In this document: positions 35,103-43,547 of the stretch, in pieces | How positions within the stretch are numbered: position 1 is the first letter of the stretch | Layout of the letters: each line of letters opens with the position of its first letter | Origin: Eubacteriales bacterium | GTDB taxonomy: Bacteria; Bacillota; Clostridia; Peptostreptococcales; Anaerovoracaceae | Length of the DNA stretch: 49,165 nucleotides | Direction of reading: 5' to 3' | Assembly (NCBI GenBank): GCA_028680875.1 | Contig: JAQUJQ010000001.1 | Span: forward strand, 1-49,165 | Notes under the pieces: generated by a model | The model's input: the letters and a program-made list of their open reading frames with translations, nothing else | Databases searched by the model: none | Told to the model about the DNA's origin: nothing | Made by a program: the position numbers and the translations under genes

Positions 35103-35122
35103 TTCTTAAAGCAAATCACAAC
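35103..35122. other. Right attachment junction (attR): 3' part of the split CRISPR repeat
   Basis: After element DNA, the sequence TTAAAGCAAATCACAAC at 35106-35122 equals the end of the CRISPR repeat and is followed directly by a 30-bp spacer. With the left junction (first 31 bases of a repeat at 13307-13337) it reconstitutes one repeat, with an overlap of about 1 base. Confidence 0.65.
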
Positions 35123-35500
35123 AGTAATATGGAATGGACAACAGAATAAAAAGGTGTCTGCGATATATCAAAGATACAAATTTTAAAGCAAATCACAACT
35201 GAACTTGTTTCTATCAGTGAAATCTATCTGGTGTCTGCGATATATCAAAGATACAAATTTTAAAGCAAATCACAACACCATAACGGCAGAGTAACTACGA
35301 ATCTTTGGTGTCTGCGATATATCAAAGATACAAATTTTAAAGCAAATCACAACTCCGCGGATGTTGCATTCATCTTTAGACAGGTGTCTGCGATATATCA
35401 AAGATACAAATTTTAAAGCAAATCACAACTGTAAGCGCGATATTACTTCTTCAATTGTCGGTGTCTGCGATATATCAAAGATACAAATTTTAAAGCAAAT
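35106..35500 (-). CRISPR. CRISPR array, distal part (partial repeat, 4 full repeats, truncated repeat; 5 spacers)
   Basis: The same 47-bp repeat as at 12692-13353 occurs at 35153, 35230, 35307 and 35383 in full. The part at 35106-35122 is the split repeat, and the last one, 35460-35500, lacks its final six bases (CACAAC). Spacers are at 35123-35152, 35200-35229, 35277-35306, 35354-35382 (29 bp) and 35430-35459. Identical repeat sequence and period show it was one array with the cas-proximal part before the element came in. In the crRNA direction (minus) the truncated repeat is the first one. Confidence 0.95.
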
Positions 35501-35502
35501 GA

Positions 35503-35670
35503 AGATATGTGCTTATTGTGAAGGAGGGTTTGAATTGTCGACTCTTTGTCGACGGTTCAAATAGCAAACTATACGAGTTGCACGGTGAGCCCCAATGTGG
35601 AGGAGATACGCATGAGGGTACTGACTCCACAATTACCATCTCAGTTATCCAATCACCAATGCAAAAATAA
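35503..35670 (+). pseudogene. 3' end of a gene fused to the truncated CRISPR repeat
   Basis: Directly after the truncated repeat an open frame without a start codon reads RYVLIVKEGLNCRLFVDGSN, SKLYELHGEPQCGGD, and ends ...QSPMQK at the stop 35668-35670. It looks like the last 55 codons of a protein whose body is missing. The family was not recognised. Its presence means that DNA next to the array was lost or exchanged at this point. Confidence 0.5.
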
Positions 35671-35892
35671 ATAATGGAGATGATAAATCAAGAGGAGGTT
35701 TATGGTATCTGGGTGGGTATGCTCCGAAATAGCCAACTTGTAAGGATTTCTTACAAGTTTGCCAAGAGGGTTCTTGTCTGGTAATAAGCAATGTACATTA
35801 TAATTTGAACATGATTAGAACATTAGGCTATCTATTGAAAATCGAACTCACAAGTAATTCTTATAAGTTCAAACTGAGGGTGCTCGTCAAGT
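35646..35892 (+). repeat. 247-bp inverted duplication, left copy
   Basis: This segment is repeated in reverse orientation at 48423-48669 with about eight differences, including two single-base indels (roughly 97% identical by eye). It holds the last codons of the gene fragment and mostly non-coding DNA. Small dyads inside include AACTTGTAAGGATTTCTTACAAGTT (35729-35753), which is a perfect 11-bp hairpin, and a TTGTGAG/ACTTATAAG-type stretch near 35850. Confidence 0.85.
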
Positions 35893-35931
35893 GATATTGG
35901 CCGACAATGCTATGATTCACGCATTTGCCGA

Positions 35932-36047
35932 GATGCAAAAGATAATATACGCTCTCCGAGCGATTCCGCAAGCAGCGAGAAGTTCTGCGAAGCAGGACGC
36001 CACGAGCAATGAGGACTAGCGAAAGAGCGTATATTATCTTTTGCATC
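35932..36047. repeat. 116-bp MITE-like hairpin with 24-bp perfect arms
   Basis: Perfect 24-bp inverted repeats (35932-35955 and 36024-36047; arms start GATGCAAAAGATAATATACG) enclose 68 bases that are far richer in G+C and contain GCGAGAAG, GCGAAGCAGGACG and CACGAGCAATGAGG. This is a typical shape of a small non-autonomous element or repetitive extragenic palindrome. No clear target-site duplication is visible. Confidence 0.6.
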
Positions 36048-36129
36048 GTAAAGGACAAAATTATTTTCAAAAAACAAATCTGATTAAGCCGGGCCTGAAC
36101 ATCTGCAAATCGATATAACATATATCTTC

Positions 36130-37353
36130 TTATCGGCTGATATTGCGTATTATTTCGGCGATGGCTGTGGCACATTCGGCGACGCGTTCGTAATTGACAA
36201 TCTCGAGGTTGTCGTCAGGTGTGTGGGTCAATTCCTGACATTCCATATTTTCAATGAGCCATTGTGAACTGACGGCGATGGCAGGGCATCCTTGCTGCAG
36301 AAATACGCTGTGGTCACCTTGATACCATGGCACTCCTTCGACAAGTTCTGCGGTATCGCTGACTACTTTATTGACGATTGCGGCAAGATCTTCCGGTAAT
36401 TCCATAGAAGAAAAGCATGAAAGCCCTTCTTTGTGGCCTGCTCCGTCAATATTGATATTCAGAAGGATATCGTCAAAATGCCCTGAATTCTGATTGATGT
36501 ATTCGACCTGTCCGGATGCTCCGTAATAGTCTTCTCCGTTGAAAAAGACCAGTTCAATAGGATATTTTAAGTGTTTATCTTTAAGAAGTTCTGCAAGAAG
36601 AAGAAGGACAGTGACTCCGGTAGCATTGTCTATGGCGCCCGGGATTCCCGGCTTAGTGTCGACGTGGGCGGTTATGACAACACGTTTCGTAGTGTCGTCA
36701 CCAGGCAGTCGTCCGATGACATTATAGGCGGTTTCAGGAATACGTTCAGCCATGGATATCAGTGTAACGCTCTCTCCGGCGTGCTGCAGTAATCGTTCAC
36801 CCTCTGTATCTTTCATATAGACAGAAGGAATATCGAAGTTTCCGTATTCAAACAGTGGAAAAGGGTAGACCCCGCCGGCTGTTGCCGCATTGCGTTCTGT
36901 TGCGCAGATCAAGGCTTTCGGATGTCCCTGTTCCAATAGGGAAATCAGATGCTGGTGCTCTTCAGGATTCCAGAACGGGAAGTTTTTGGGGGCTATCTGC
37001 TGAGAAGCGATTTCGCCGTATAGGAGAACAATGCTGTCGCGGATATCGGTTTTTTCAAGTAATGAAACAGTGTTGACAGGAATTAATGAACCTTCTGCGT
37101 GACATCCTATCGAATAATGTGACGAAAATACTTCAAAATGTTGGTTGTTACAGATCAGTTCTGCCCCTTTTGTCTGCCAGTCAATGACTGAAAGAGAAGT
37201 GTTTTCACTTTTCCAGCCATATTCTTTCAACTTTTCTTCGATATAAGAGGTCGCTTTACGGTTGCTGATGCTTCCTACTCGGCGTTCTCATATCTCGGAA
37301 CACAATACATGCAGATGCGTCTTGCCCGCAAGTTTGACAATTTGTTCTTTCAT
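36130..37353 (-). pseudogene. M28-family zinc peptidase with an in-frame stop codon
   Basis: The frame from an ATG at 37353 encodes MKEQIVKLAGKTHLHVLCSE, then Ile and a TGA (37290-37288), and continues in the same frame with ERRVGSISNRKATSYIEEKL. The stop appears to replace a Gly codon (GGA to TGA). The rest is a complete M28 aminopeptidase-like domain: AHVDTKPG, DNATGVTV, FFNGEDYYGASG, NINIDGAG and ELTHTPDDN hold the expected zinc ligands. No signal peptide is seen. Translation could restart at an internal TTG (37230), giving 366 aa, so partial activity is not excluded. Confidence 0.75.
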
Positions 37354-37526
37354 GAATAATATCTTCTACTTGTTTCTGCAAAGATACATTTTTATTGCAT
37401 CTATCCGCTTTTATCGTTATATTTGTAATCGGCAAAAACATAAACTTGAACAAGTCGGACTGGACTCTATTGGCTCCATGACCGGACTACATCGCTACGT
37501 ATTTTTTATTTGACAAACTATTAAGT

Positions 37527-38594
37527 ATGAACGATTTTGAAGATTATATAAGACAAGGTGAACCTGATAAAAAAGAAAAAGGTTATGCTTGGCAAACTGC
37601 TATAGGTTTGCAGGCTGTTGATGATTTAAAAACATCTGATTATCTCATACAGACAGCACGTCAGCACATTGAAGGAGATATTACAATTGAAGAAGCTAAA
37701 CAACTTATTGATAGGTATTACCATTCAAAGACAGTGAGAGCCGAAGCAGAAGACCGAACAGAAGAAGCTGATAAGGTTTCGGCACGAATTGCCGAAATTC
37801 TATCGGAGAATTCGTTCACATTTTCTCCTGTGGAATACATAAACATTCATCGTCGTCTCTTCAAGGATATCTATAAGTATGCTGGCAAGATAAGAGATTA
37901 TAATATTACTAAAAAAGAATGGGTGCTGGAAGGAGAAACTGTGTTGTACTCTAGTGCTGATACCATTCGCGAAACTCTTGAGTACGACTTTGTTCAGGAG
38001 AAGAATTTTAGTTATAAGAACCTTAATATAAACGATGCGATTACACATATAGTAAGATTTATTTCTGGTGTTTGGCAAATACATGCTTTTGGCGAAGGTA
38101 ATACTCGAACCACAGCTGTGTTTACCATCAAATATTTGCGCACATTCGGTTTCGATATCAGCAACGAATCATTTGCCAATCATTCGTGGTTTTTCCGAAA
38201 CGCGTTGGTACGAGCCAATTATAACAATTTGAACAAAGGTATTTATGCCACAACAGACTATCTTGAGGCGTTTTTCAGGAACCTGATATTATCCGAAAAC
38301 AACGAATTGAAGAACAGATCTATACTTGTATCAAGACAGAACGCCACAGAACTTAAAAGTAAAATTTCTTTTTCAAAGTGCAATATTTGCACTTTGAGTT
38401 GCACTTTAGAAGAAATAGCCGTGCTTAACTTCTTACGAGAACAGCCTAAGGCTACACAAAAAGAAATTGCAGCACATATAGGCAAATCTGAGAGAACTGT
38501 AAAAACCATTACTGTCAATTTAGCCGAAAAGGGTATTATAGAAAGAAAAAACGGCAAAAGAAATGGTTTTTGGGAGATTAAAAACAATGATTAA
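37527..38594 (+). CDS. Fic-domain protein with C-terminal winged helix
   Basis: The 355-aa protein has a Fic core with the motif HAFGEGNTR (186-194), close to the canonical HxFx(D/E)GNGRxxR; it has Thr in place of the second Gly. Fic enzymes transfer AMP or similar groups to target proteins. The N-terminal part (residues 50-72, GDITIEEAKQLIDRYYHSK) resembles a VbhA-type antitoxin segment fused in cis. The C-terminal 60 residues (KATQKEIAAHIGKSERTVKT, then ITVNLAEKGIIERKNGKRNG) form a winged helix, so it may also bind DNA. It overlaps nothing important downstream; the deacetylase starts 28 bases after its stop. Confidence 0.85.
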   Translation: MNDFEDYIRQGEPDKKEKGYAWQTAIGLQAVDDLKTSDYLIQTARQHIEGDITIEEAKQLIDRYYHSKTVRAEAEDRTEEADKVSARIAEILSENSFTFSPVEYINIHRRLFKDIYKYAGKIRDYNITKKEWVLEGETVLYSSADTIRETLEYDFVQEKNFSYKNLNINDAITHIVRFISGVWQIHAFGEGNTRTTAVFTIKYLRTFGFDISNESFANHSWFFRNALVRANYNNLNKGIYATTDYLEAFFRNLILSENNELKNRSILVSRQNATELKSKISFSKCNICTLSCTLEEIAVLNFLREQPKATQKEIAAHIGKSERTVKTITVNLAEKGIIERKNGKRNGFWEIKNND

Positions 38595-38622
38595 ATCGGC
38601 AAATTCTAATTATATATCCATT

Positions 38623-39435
38623 ATGAGACGTCTCTATATTACATTTTCAGTATTACTCGCGGCATTTGCTCTGGCCGGCTGTTATCACAAACATTCAACC
38701 GTGTATGAGACAGACGAATACGGTGTAGTTACACGTATAAATCCATCAGAAAAGAGCGTATATCTTGTATTTACAGCTCATTTTAGTACAAATGACAATG
38801 GGGCTTTTGAAAATTTTGACGGAATAGTGCCGGTGCTCGACACCCTTGCAAGCCGTGGAGTAAAAGGCTCATTTTTCCCTACAGGCAATTGTTTCAGAGT
38901 TGAACGCTATAAAGAGCCTATACAGAGAATAATAGATGAAGGCCATTATCTGTCGGCCCATTCCAACCACCATCTGCTACTGTGTTCATACGCAAATCGG
39001 GATTCATCCCTTGTCACAGCCGATTCAATCCGCACCGACATCAAAGGTATGGAAGCAGAACTCCGACAATTCGGACTCACAAAAGAGCAATTCAACTGGA
39101 TGATACCACCTTACGAATATTACAATCAATTTTCGGCGGATGTACTTCGTGAACTCGGATATAATCTTGCAAATCCTACCGAAGGTCTTGAGACAAGCAT
39201 GGATTGGATGGGGCCCGAATCTCCGGATTATTGTTCTGCGCAGAATCTTGTCGAAAATATCTGGAAATATGATAATGAGCATACTCTCAGTGGCGTTATA
39301 CTTCTTATCCATGCCATGAATTACCCTGATCGTACAGATGCCGATCGCACATATCTTCACTTGGGAGAAATCATCGACGGAATCAGAGCCGGAGGCTACG
39401 ATTTCAAGACATTTGCAGACATCCCGAAGCAGTAG
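38623..39435 (+). CDS. Polysaccharide-deacetylase-like lipoprotein
   Basis: From the ATG at 38623 this is a 270-aa protein with a lipobox signal (FALAGCYHK, Cys19). The fold is that of a NodB-type deacetylase: LVFTAHFSTNDNG at the first motif, GVKGSFFPTGNCF, then a His-rich HYLSAHSNHHLLL (second motif), and ILLIHAMNYPDRTDADRTYL near the end. The first motif has Asn-Asp in place of Asp-Asp. It is probably an envelope enzyme acting on glycans, maybe in Bacteroides glycan metabolism. An upstream in-frame ATG (38563) would remove the signal and is unlikely. Confidence 0.75.
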   Translation: MRRLYITFSVLLAAFALAGCYHKHSTVYETDEYGVVTRINPSEKSVYLVFTAHFSTNDNGAFENFDGIVPVLDTLASRGVKGSFFPTGNCFRVERYKEPIQRIIDEGHYLSAHSNHHLLLCSYANRDSSLVTADSIRTDIKGMEAELRQFGLTKEQFNWMIPPYEYYNQFSADVLRELGYNLANPTEGLETSMDWMGPESPDYCSAQNLVENIWKYDNEHTLSGVILLIHAMNYPDRTDADRTYLHLGEIIDGIRAGGYDFKTFADIPKQ

Positions 39436-39746
39436 GGGAGACTCCACCCGCTTCAGCCACGACTTCCGAGGCAACGTAGTACGAGAATGCTACAGATGTT
39501 TCCTCGCCACTGTTACTGCATTTTCAGACAAAGTTAGGATTATCAAATTATTAAATGTACCTTTGCCGCTGATAAACATCAAGTTTATACTGAATTCTTC
39601 TTTTGCAGAACTATTTCCGACCTCTCAATCGGACATTCTATAATAAAACAAGATCTCATTATCGGCTTACTTGTTAAATAATAACAGTCGCGGGTTTGTC
39701 CAAACGAAACATTCCGACGTGACACAATTTGATTGTACAAAACATT
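39436..39746. other. Intergenic region before the helicase gene
   Basis: 311 bases without a supported gene. A -7 box TACCTTTG at 39556-39563 fits the Bacteroidetes consensus, although the -33 element is weak. It could drive the helicase gene from a leader of about 180 nt, as often seen for DEAD-box RNA helicases with cold-responsive leaders. No other structure was seen. Confidence 0.4.
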
Positions 39747-40874
39747 ATGACATTTAACGAATTACACATTTCCGAATCCGTATTGAAAGCTCTCGGAGAA
39801 AAGAACTATATCACACCTACACCCATTCAGGCAAAGGCCATTCCGCCGGCATTGGATGGAACGGACATCATAGGTATCGCCCAGACAGGCACAGGCAAGA
39901 CAGCAGCATTTGCGATACCCATTATCGAACACTTAAATCATGCGCAACACTCAAGCAACTCAAAAAGAGAAATTAAAGCGCTTATCCTGACGCCGACACG
40001 AGAACTCGCCATTCAGATCAACGATACATTTACCGACTACGGAAAATATACAAATCTGAAACATACTGTAATATTTGGCGGTGTCAATCAGAATCCGCAG
40101 GTCAGAACATTGAAAAGCGGAGTTGACATATTGATCGCCACCCCCGGAAGACTGCTGGATTTGTTGTCTCAAAAAGCATTGTCACTCAACAATATAACCC
40201 ATTTTGTACTCGACGAGGCAGACCGTATGCTCGACATGGGATTTATTCACGATATCAAACGCCTGCTACCTATGTTGCCTAAAAACAGACAGACCATGCT
40301 ATTCTCGGCCACAATGCCGGATGAGATAGTAAACATCACTAAAACTATTCTTTGCAGACCGGTCAGAGTCGAAGTAAATCCTGTCTCATCAGTTGTAGAT
40401 GTAATCAGGCAAAACGTATTTTTTGTTGAGAAACCGCAGAAAATCTCACTTCTGATAACACTTTTAAGAGAACAGACCAATAAGACGGCCCTCATCTTTT
40501 CGCGTACAAAACATGGAGCCGACAGGATTGCCAAAACACTTAACAGTCGTAATATCAGATGCGAGGCCATCCACGGCAATAAATCTCAAAATGCACGTCA
40601 GACTGCATTACAGAATTTCAAAAGCGGAAAGTGCCGCATAATCGTTGCAACAGACATAGCCGCCAGAGGTATTGATATACAGAATCTTGGTGTCGTGATA
40701 AACTACGATATGCCCGACGTGGCGGAAACATACGTCCACCGCATAGGTCGAACCGGAAGAGCCGGCAATGGCGGAGTTGCATACACATTCTGCTCTCAAG
40801 AAGAGCATACAATGATCAACAGCATACAGAAACTCACTAAAAAAAGATTGATTCCTGTATCATTACCGGCATAA
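39747..40874 (+). CDS. rhlE: DEAD-box RNA helicase (RhlE-type)
   Basis: From the ATG at 39747 this is a 375-aa protein with all DEAD-box motifs: the Q motif (YITPTPIQAKAIP), AQTGTGKT, PTRELA, TPGRLLDL, VLDEADRMLDMGF, SATMP, IATDIAARGID and HRIGRTGR. The short C terminus without the basic tail fits the compact RhlE-like forms of Bacteroidetes. It unwinds RNA in ribosome assembly or RNA decay. It converges with the YbaK-like gene 15 bases away. Confidence 0.92.
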   Translation: MTFNELHISESVLKALGEKNYITPTPIQAKAIPPALDGTDIIGIAQTGTGKTAAFAIPIIEHLNHAQHSSNSKREIKALILTPTRELAIQINDTFTDYGKYTNLKHTVIFGGVNQNPQVRTLKSGVDILIATPGRLLDLLSQKALSLNNITHFVLDEADRMLDMGFIHDIKRLLPMLPKNRQTMLFSATMPDEIVNITKTILCRPVRVEVNPVSSVVDVIRQNVFFVEKPQKISLLITLLREQTNKTALIFSRTKHGADRIAKTLNSRNIRCEAIHGNKSQNARQTALQNFKSGKCRIIVATDIAARGIDIQNLGVVINYDMPDVAETYVHRIGRTGRAGNGGVAYTFCSQEEHTMINSIQKLTKKRLIPVSLPA

Positions 40875-40889
40875 GATAACAACAAGGCA

Positions 40890-41441
40890 TCATTCTGACG
40901 GCACCAACTCCACTACTCGGAATGTTCGCCCCGTATATCTCTGAAATTCATTGATAATACACTCCGTGCGAACTTTCATATAACCTGTGGTGGTGCTATC
41001 GCTACAGCCGTAAAATTCTTCGGAAAGAACCTCGTTATCAATTATAATCCTCACATTTTCAGAACTTTGTAGAAGAGCGCTAAAAATAGTTGCCGCACCT
41101 CTTTCGGTTCCGAGGAGGTCGGTCATCTGCTGTTCTGAAGCAAAGGATACTCGCGATATTCCGAGAGAATGTCCGAAATCTTTGGTACTGAACGGCTTAT
41201 GCCCGCATGTGACAAATAGATAGAATGAGGTCTGCTGCCGGTTGCACACAAGGAGTGTCTTTACCATTTTAGTGCCTAAAAATGAGTCGATTGTATCGCA
41301 ATCCTCCATCGTGATAGCAGGGTCGGTGTCAACTCTGACATAATCAATCCCCAGCAAATCAAGTGTCCGATACACTTTTTCTTGAAGAGGAGTTTTGAAT
41401 GTAAGGGGAGGTGTACTATATGGCTTACTGACGTATATCAT
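40890..41441 (-). CDS. YbaK/ProX-like aminoacyl-tRNA deacylase
   Basis: The 183-aa protein is a YbaK/EbsC-fold protein: RTLDLLGIDYVRVDTDPAIT, then VKTLLVCNRQQTSFYLFVTC, FGHSLGISRVSFASEQQMTD and LLGTERGAATIFSAL. It is closest to the ProX/PrdX branch, which hydrolyses mischarged Ala-tRNA(Pro). The conserved Lys of the KT-L pocket is present. It lies 5 bases after the CAT-like gene, in an operon. Confidence 0.8.
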   Translation of the reverse strand: MIYVSKPYSTPPLTFKTPLQEKVYRTLDLLGIDYVRVDTDPAITMEDCDTIDSFLGTKMVKTLLVCNRQQTSFYLFVTCGHKPFSTKDFGHSLGISRVSFASEQQMTDLLGTERGAATIFSALLQSSENVRIIIDNEVLSEEFYGCSDSTTTGYMKVRTECIINEFQRYTGRTFRVVELVPSE

Positions 41442-41446
41442 GATTT

Positions 41447-42106
41447 TTATGATTTTGCAAACTGTAAAATTTCAGCTTCAAGCAATAAAAATACCTTTGA
41501 AATAAGGTAGCCATCAGCTACTGCATGGTTCATTCTGACACTCACCGGCATCAAATATCTATCTCCTTCCTGCCTGTATTTACCCCAATTGACAATAGGC
41601 TGAAAATACAGATGCCCGTCAGGCAGCTCTATATTTAAAGAATCATAAGAAATCCATGAAATATACGATGCATCAAACCAATTTGGGTGGTTAATCATGT
41701 CAAAGCCGTATTGGCGGGTAGCCTTGGCATCGTCAATATCTTTTACACAGTCTTCGTAAAAATGGCTGTATTCCGGATAGTATATTGTATATACAGGGGT
41801 ACAAGTCTCTGTGTCATTGTGAAATACGTATTGACACGGATTAATTTGATCAAAAAGTACAAGCTTATCTTCCCGCCAAAGATATGCCATTTTGTAATCA
41901 TCTCTCGAGTTCATGACTTTAGCAAGCAAATAGAGGAAATTTATATAAAATTTTGTGCCTGTCCGCTTGGAATATTCTATCAATGGAGTTACATCTATTT
42001 TGTGAGTAATTGATACAGAGCATTTTGCTATCTCTGTAAATCGTTTGTAAGGTCCTTTTCTGTAGTAATCGTCAAGGTCTATGACTGTATAATGAGAATT
42101 GTTCAT
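41447..42106 (-). CDS. Chloramphenicol acetyltransferase-like protein
   Basis: The 219-aa protein has the CAT fold: FLYLLAKVMN, SYISWISYDSLNIELPDGHL and the active-site motif NHAVADGYLIS (His194). In true CAT enzymes the motif is HHAVCDG; here the first His is Asn, so the substrate or activity could differ. CATs work as trimers using acetyl-CoA. A -7 box (TATATTTG at 42134-42127, minus strand) precedes it. It heads a two-gene operon with the YbaK-like gene. Confidence 0.8.
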   Translation of the reverse strand: MNNSHYTVIDLDDYYRKGPYKRFTEIAKCSVSITHKIDVTPLIEYSKRTGTKFYINFLYLLAKVMNSRDDYKMAYLWREDKLVLFDQINPCQYVFHNDTETCTPVYTIYYPEYSHFYEDCVKDIDDAKATRQYGFDMINHPNWFDASYISWISYDSLNIELPDGHLYFQPIVNWGKYRQEGDRYLMPVSVRMNHAVADGYLISKVFLLLEAEILQFAKS

Positions 42107-42207
42107 GATTTATGTGTATTTGTACGCAAATATACATTAGAATACCTAATTATCCGGTTTTTTCTAAAAATAGCTTACTTTTGCCGTGTATAAACGTTTA
42201 TTATTAG

Positions 42208-42840
42208 ATGAAACATTTAAAAACGCTTTTTTTAATCATGTTTTTTACAGTATGTTCAATAACTTCAAGTGGGCAGAAATTAAAATACAGAGGATTTTCG
42301 GGAGGGATGATGATACACTCCGGATATGTATCGAGTGAGAGCTATTCACTAATCAATTCGACAGGTGATCTCGTTTCAAGACACAATATGCACGGCACTC
42401 CGTTTGGAATAGGAGGGAGCATCAAAATCCATCTTTCCGACCATTTCAGGCTTGGTTCAGAGGGTTACGTCTCAACTTTATCATATGACAATAATGGCAG
42501 TTTTGCTTCTGTCGGTTGGGGTGGAATCCTTGCCGACCGGATATGGCAACTTGACAAAATCGCTCCGTTTATCGGGATTTGCATAGGTGGAGGTTCTTTT
42601 AAAAATCTGACTCTCAATTCCAACTACGGAGATGATTATATTGTGGAGAGTAATCTCTCCTACCGCAAATATTCATTTATGGCTGTCACACCGTTTGTTG
42701 GGATGGAATATGCCATCACGGATAAGGTAAGACTTGTTTTTAAAGCAGATTATCTGATGAATGTTTCCAATTTTCAGAAAGATTTTTTAAGAGGCATCCG
42801 TCTCTTCGCAGGATTTTCTTTTTATAGGTTAAAGGATTGA
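42208..42840 (+). CDS. Predicted outer-membrane beta-barrel protein
   Basis: The 210-aa protein has a signal peptide (LFLIMFFTVCSITSSGQ) and then alternating strands rich in Gly, Tyr and Ser (GFSGGMMIHSGYVS, GIGGSIKIHLSDHFRLGSEG) ending with an aromatic residue pattern (LFAGFSFYRLKD). This is the profile of a small outer-membrane barrel of Bacteroidetes; no function is known. A -7 box TACTTTTG lies at 42176-42183. Its last 19 bases overlap the convergent GyrI-like gene. Confidence 0.65.
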   Translation: MKHLKTLFLIMFFTVCSITSSGQKLKYRGFSGGMMIHSGYVSSESYSLINSTGDLVSRHNMHGTPFGIGGSIKIHLSDHFRLGSEGYVSTLSYDNNGSFASVGWGGILADRIWQLDKIAPFIGICIGGGSFKNLTLNSNYGDDYIVESNLSYRKYSFMAVTPFVGMEYAITDKVRLVFKADYLMNVSNFQKDFLRGIRLFAGFSFYRLKD

Positions 42841-43472
42841 GAAATAGGGGATATAGGGTGCCGTATAACGGTCTTCCACTTTTCCGGAGCCACTTTGCGG
42901 GCATCCGACATATAGATTTCATGATGAAGTCTCTCCTCTGAAAAATCATTTCTATATCCTTGATTTGCAATATATTCGTCCATCAGTGCCACGGTTGCAG
43001 GCTCATCGTCGAAAGGGCCGATATGCATACATTGGACACAAAGCCCTTCATTAACAGTCAGAAATTCCACTTTGCCTAAATCCTGTTTCTTCTTTGCGGT
43101 TGCTTCGGCCACAGCCCAGTCAAAATCTTTCCTTGTAACAAAATCGGGGAGACGTATGACACTTGTCCAGCAAAATTTCTCTTTGCTGCCATAATCGAAA
43201 CCATCGACTCCAGCCTGCCACCAGAATCCTTCAAGAGGAGGAACCACATAATCAAAATAGCCATCAATGCGATGGTCTCCCTTCTTACTCATCTTGATGG
43301 TAAAAGCGACTGCGTACAACATTCCGATGGAGTGTTTGTAGGCTCCGTCTTCATCGTTTGGGTTGCCGGATCCGCGAACAGCGATATAATTCATTGAAGG
43401 AATGGTGATTATCTGTGGTTTACTGCCGGGGAGATAAAATTCTTTATACTCTTTCTTGTAGTCAAAAGCCAT
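42822..43472 (-). CDS. GyrI-like small-molecule-binding domain protein
   Basis: The 216-aa protein matches the stand-alone GyrI-like family: PQIITIPSMNYIAVRGSGNP, DEDGAYKHSIGMLYAVAFTI, and VQCMHIGPFDDEPATVALMD, which are the conserved strand motifs. These proteins bind small hydrophobic or cationic compounds, as in SbmC/GyrI and the BmrR sensor domain. It lies near an MFS transporter on the same strand (75 bases apart), which would fit a drug-response pair. Confidence 0.85.
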   Translation of the reverse strand: MAFDYKKEYKEFYLPGSKPQIITIPSMNYIAVRGSGNPNDEDGAYKHSIGMLYAVAFTIKMSKKGDHRIDGYFDYVVPPLEGFWWQAGVDGFDYGSKEKFCWTSVIRLPDFVTRKDFDWAVAEATAKKKQDLGKVEFLTVNEGLCVQCMHIGPFDDEPATVALMDEYIANQGYRNDFSEERLHHEIYMSDARKVAPEKWKTVIRHPISPISQSFNL

Positions 43473-43547
43473 AATACAATACCTTTATTTATTATTCTAT
43501 TCACAAAGATATACATTCGAGACGATTTTGCTGCCTTTGCGCAAGAT

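Noticed and set aside
13353..35105. Conjugative transposon with its own transfer genes
   Set aside because: No relaxase, coupling protein or tra gene was found in the interval, only accessory, replication-type and regulatory genes.
35861..36175. Minus-strand frame of about 104 codons
   Set aside because: It covers the 116-bp hairpin and the edge of the 247-bp duplication, so it is a product of the repeats.
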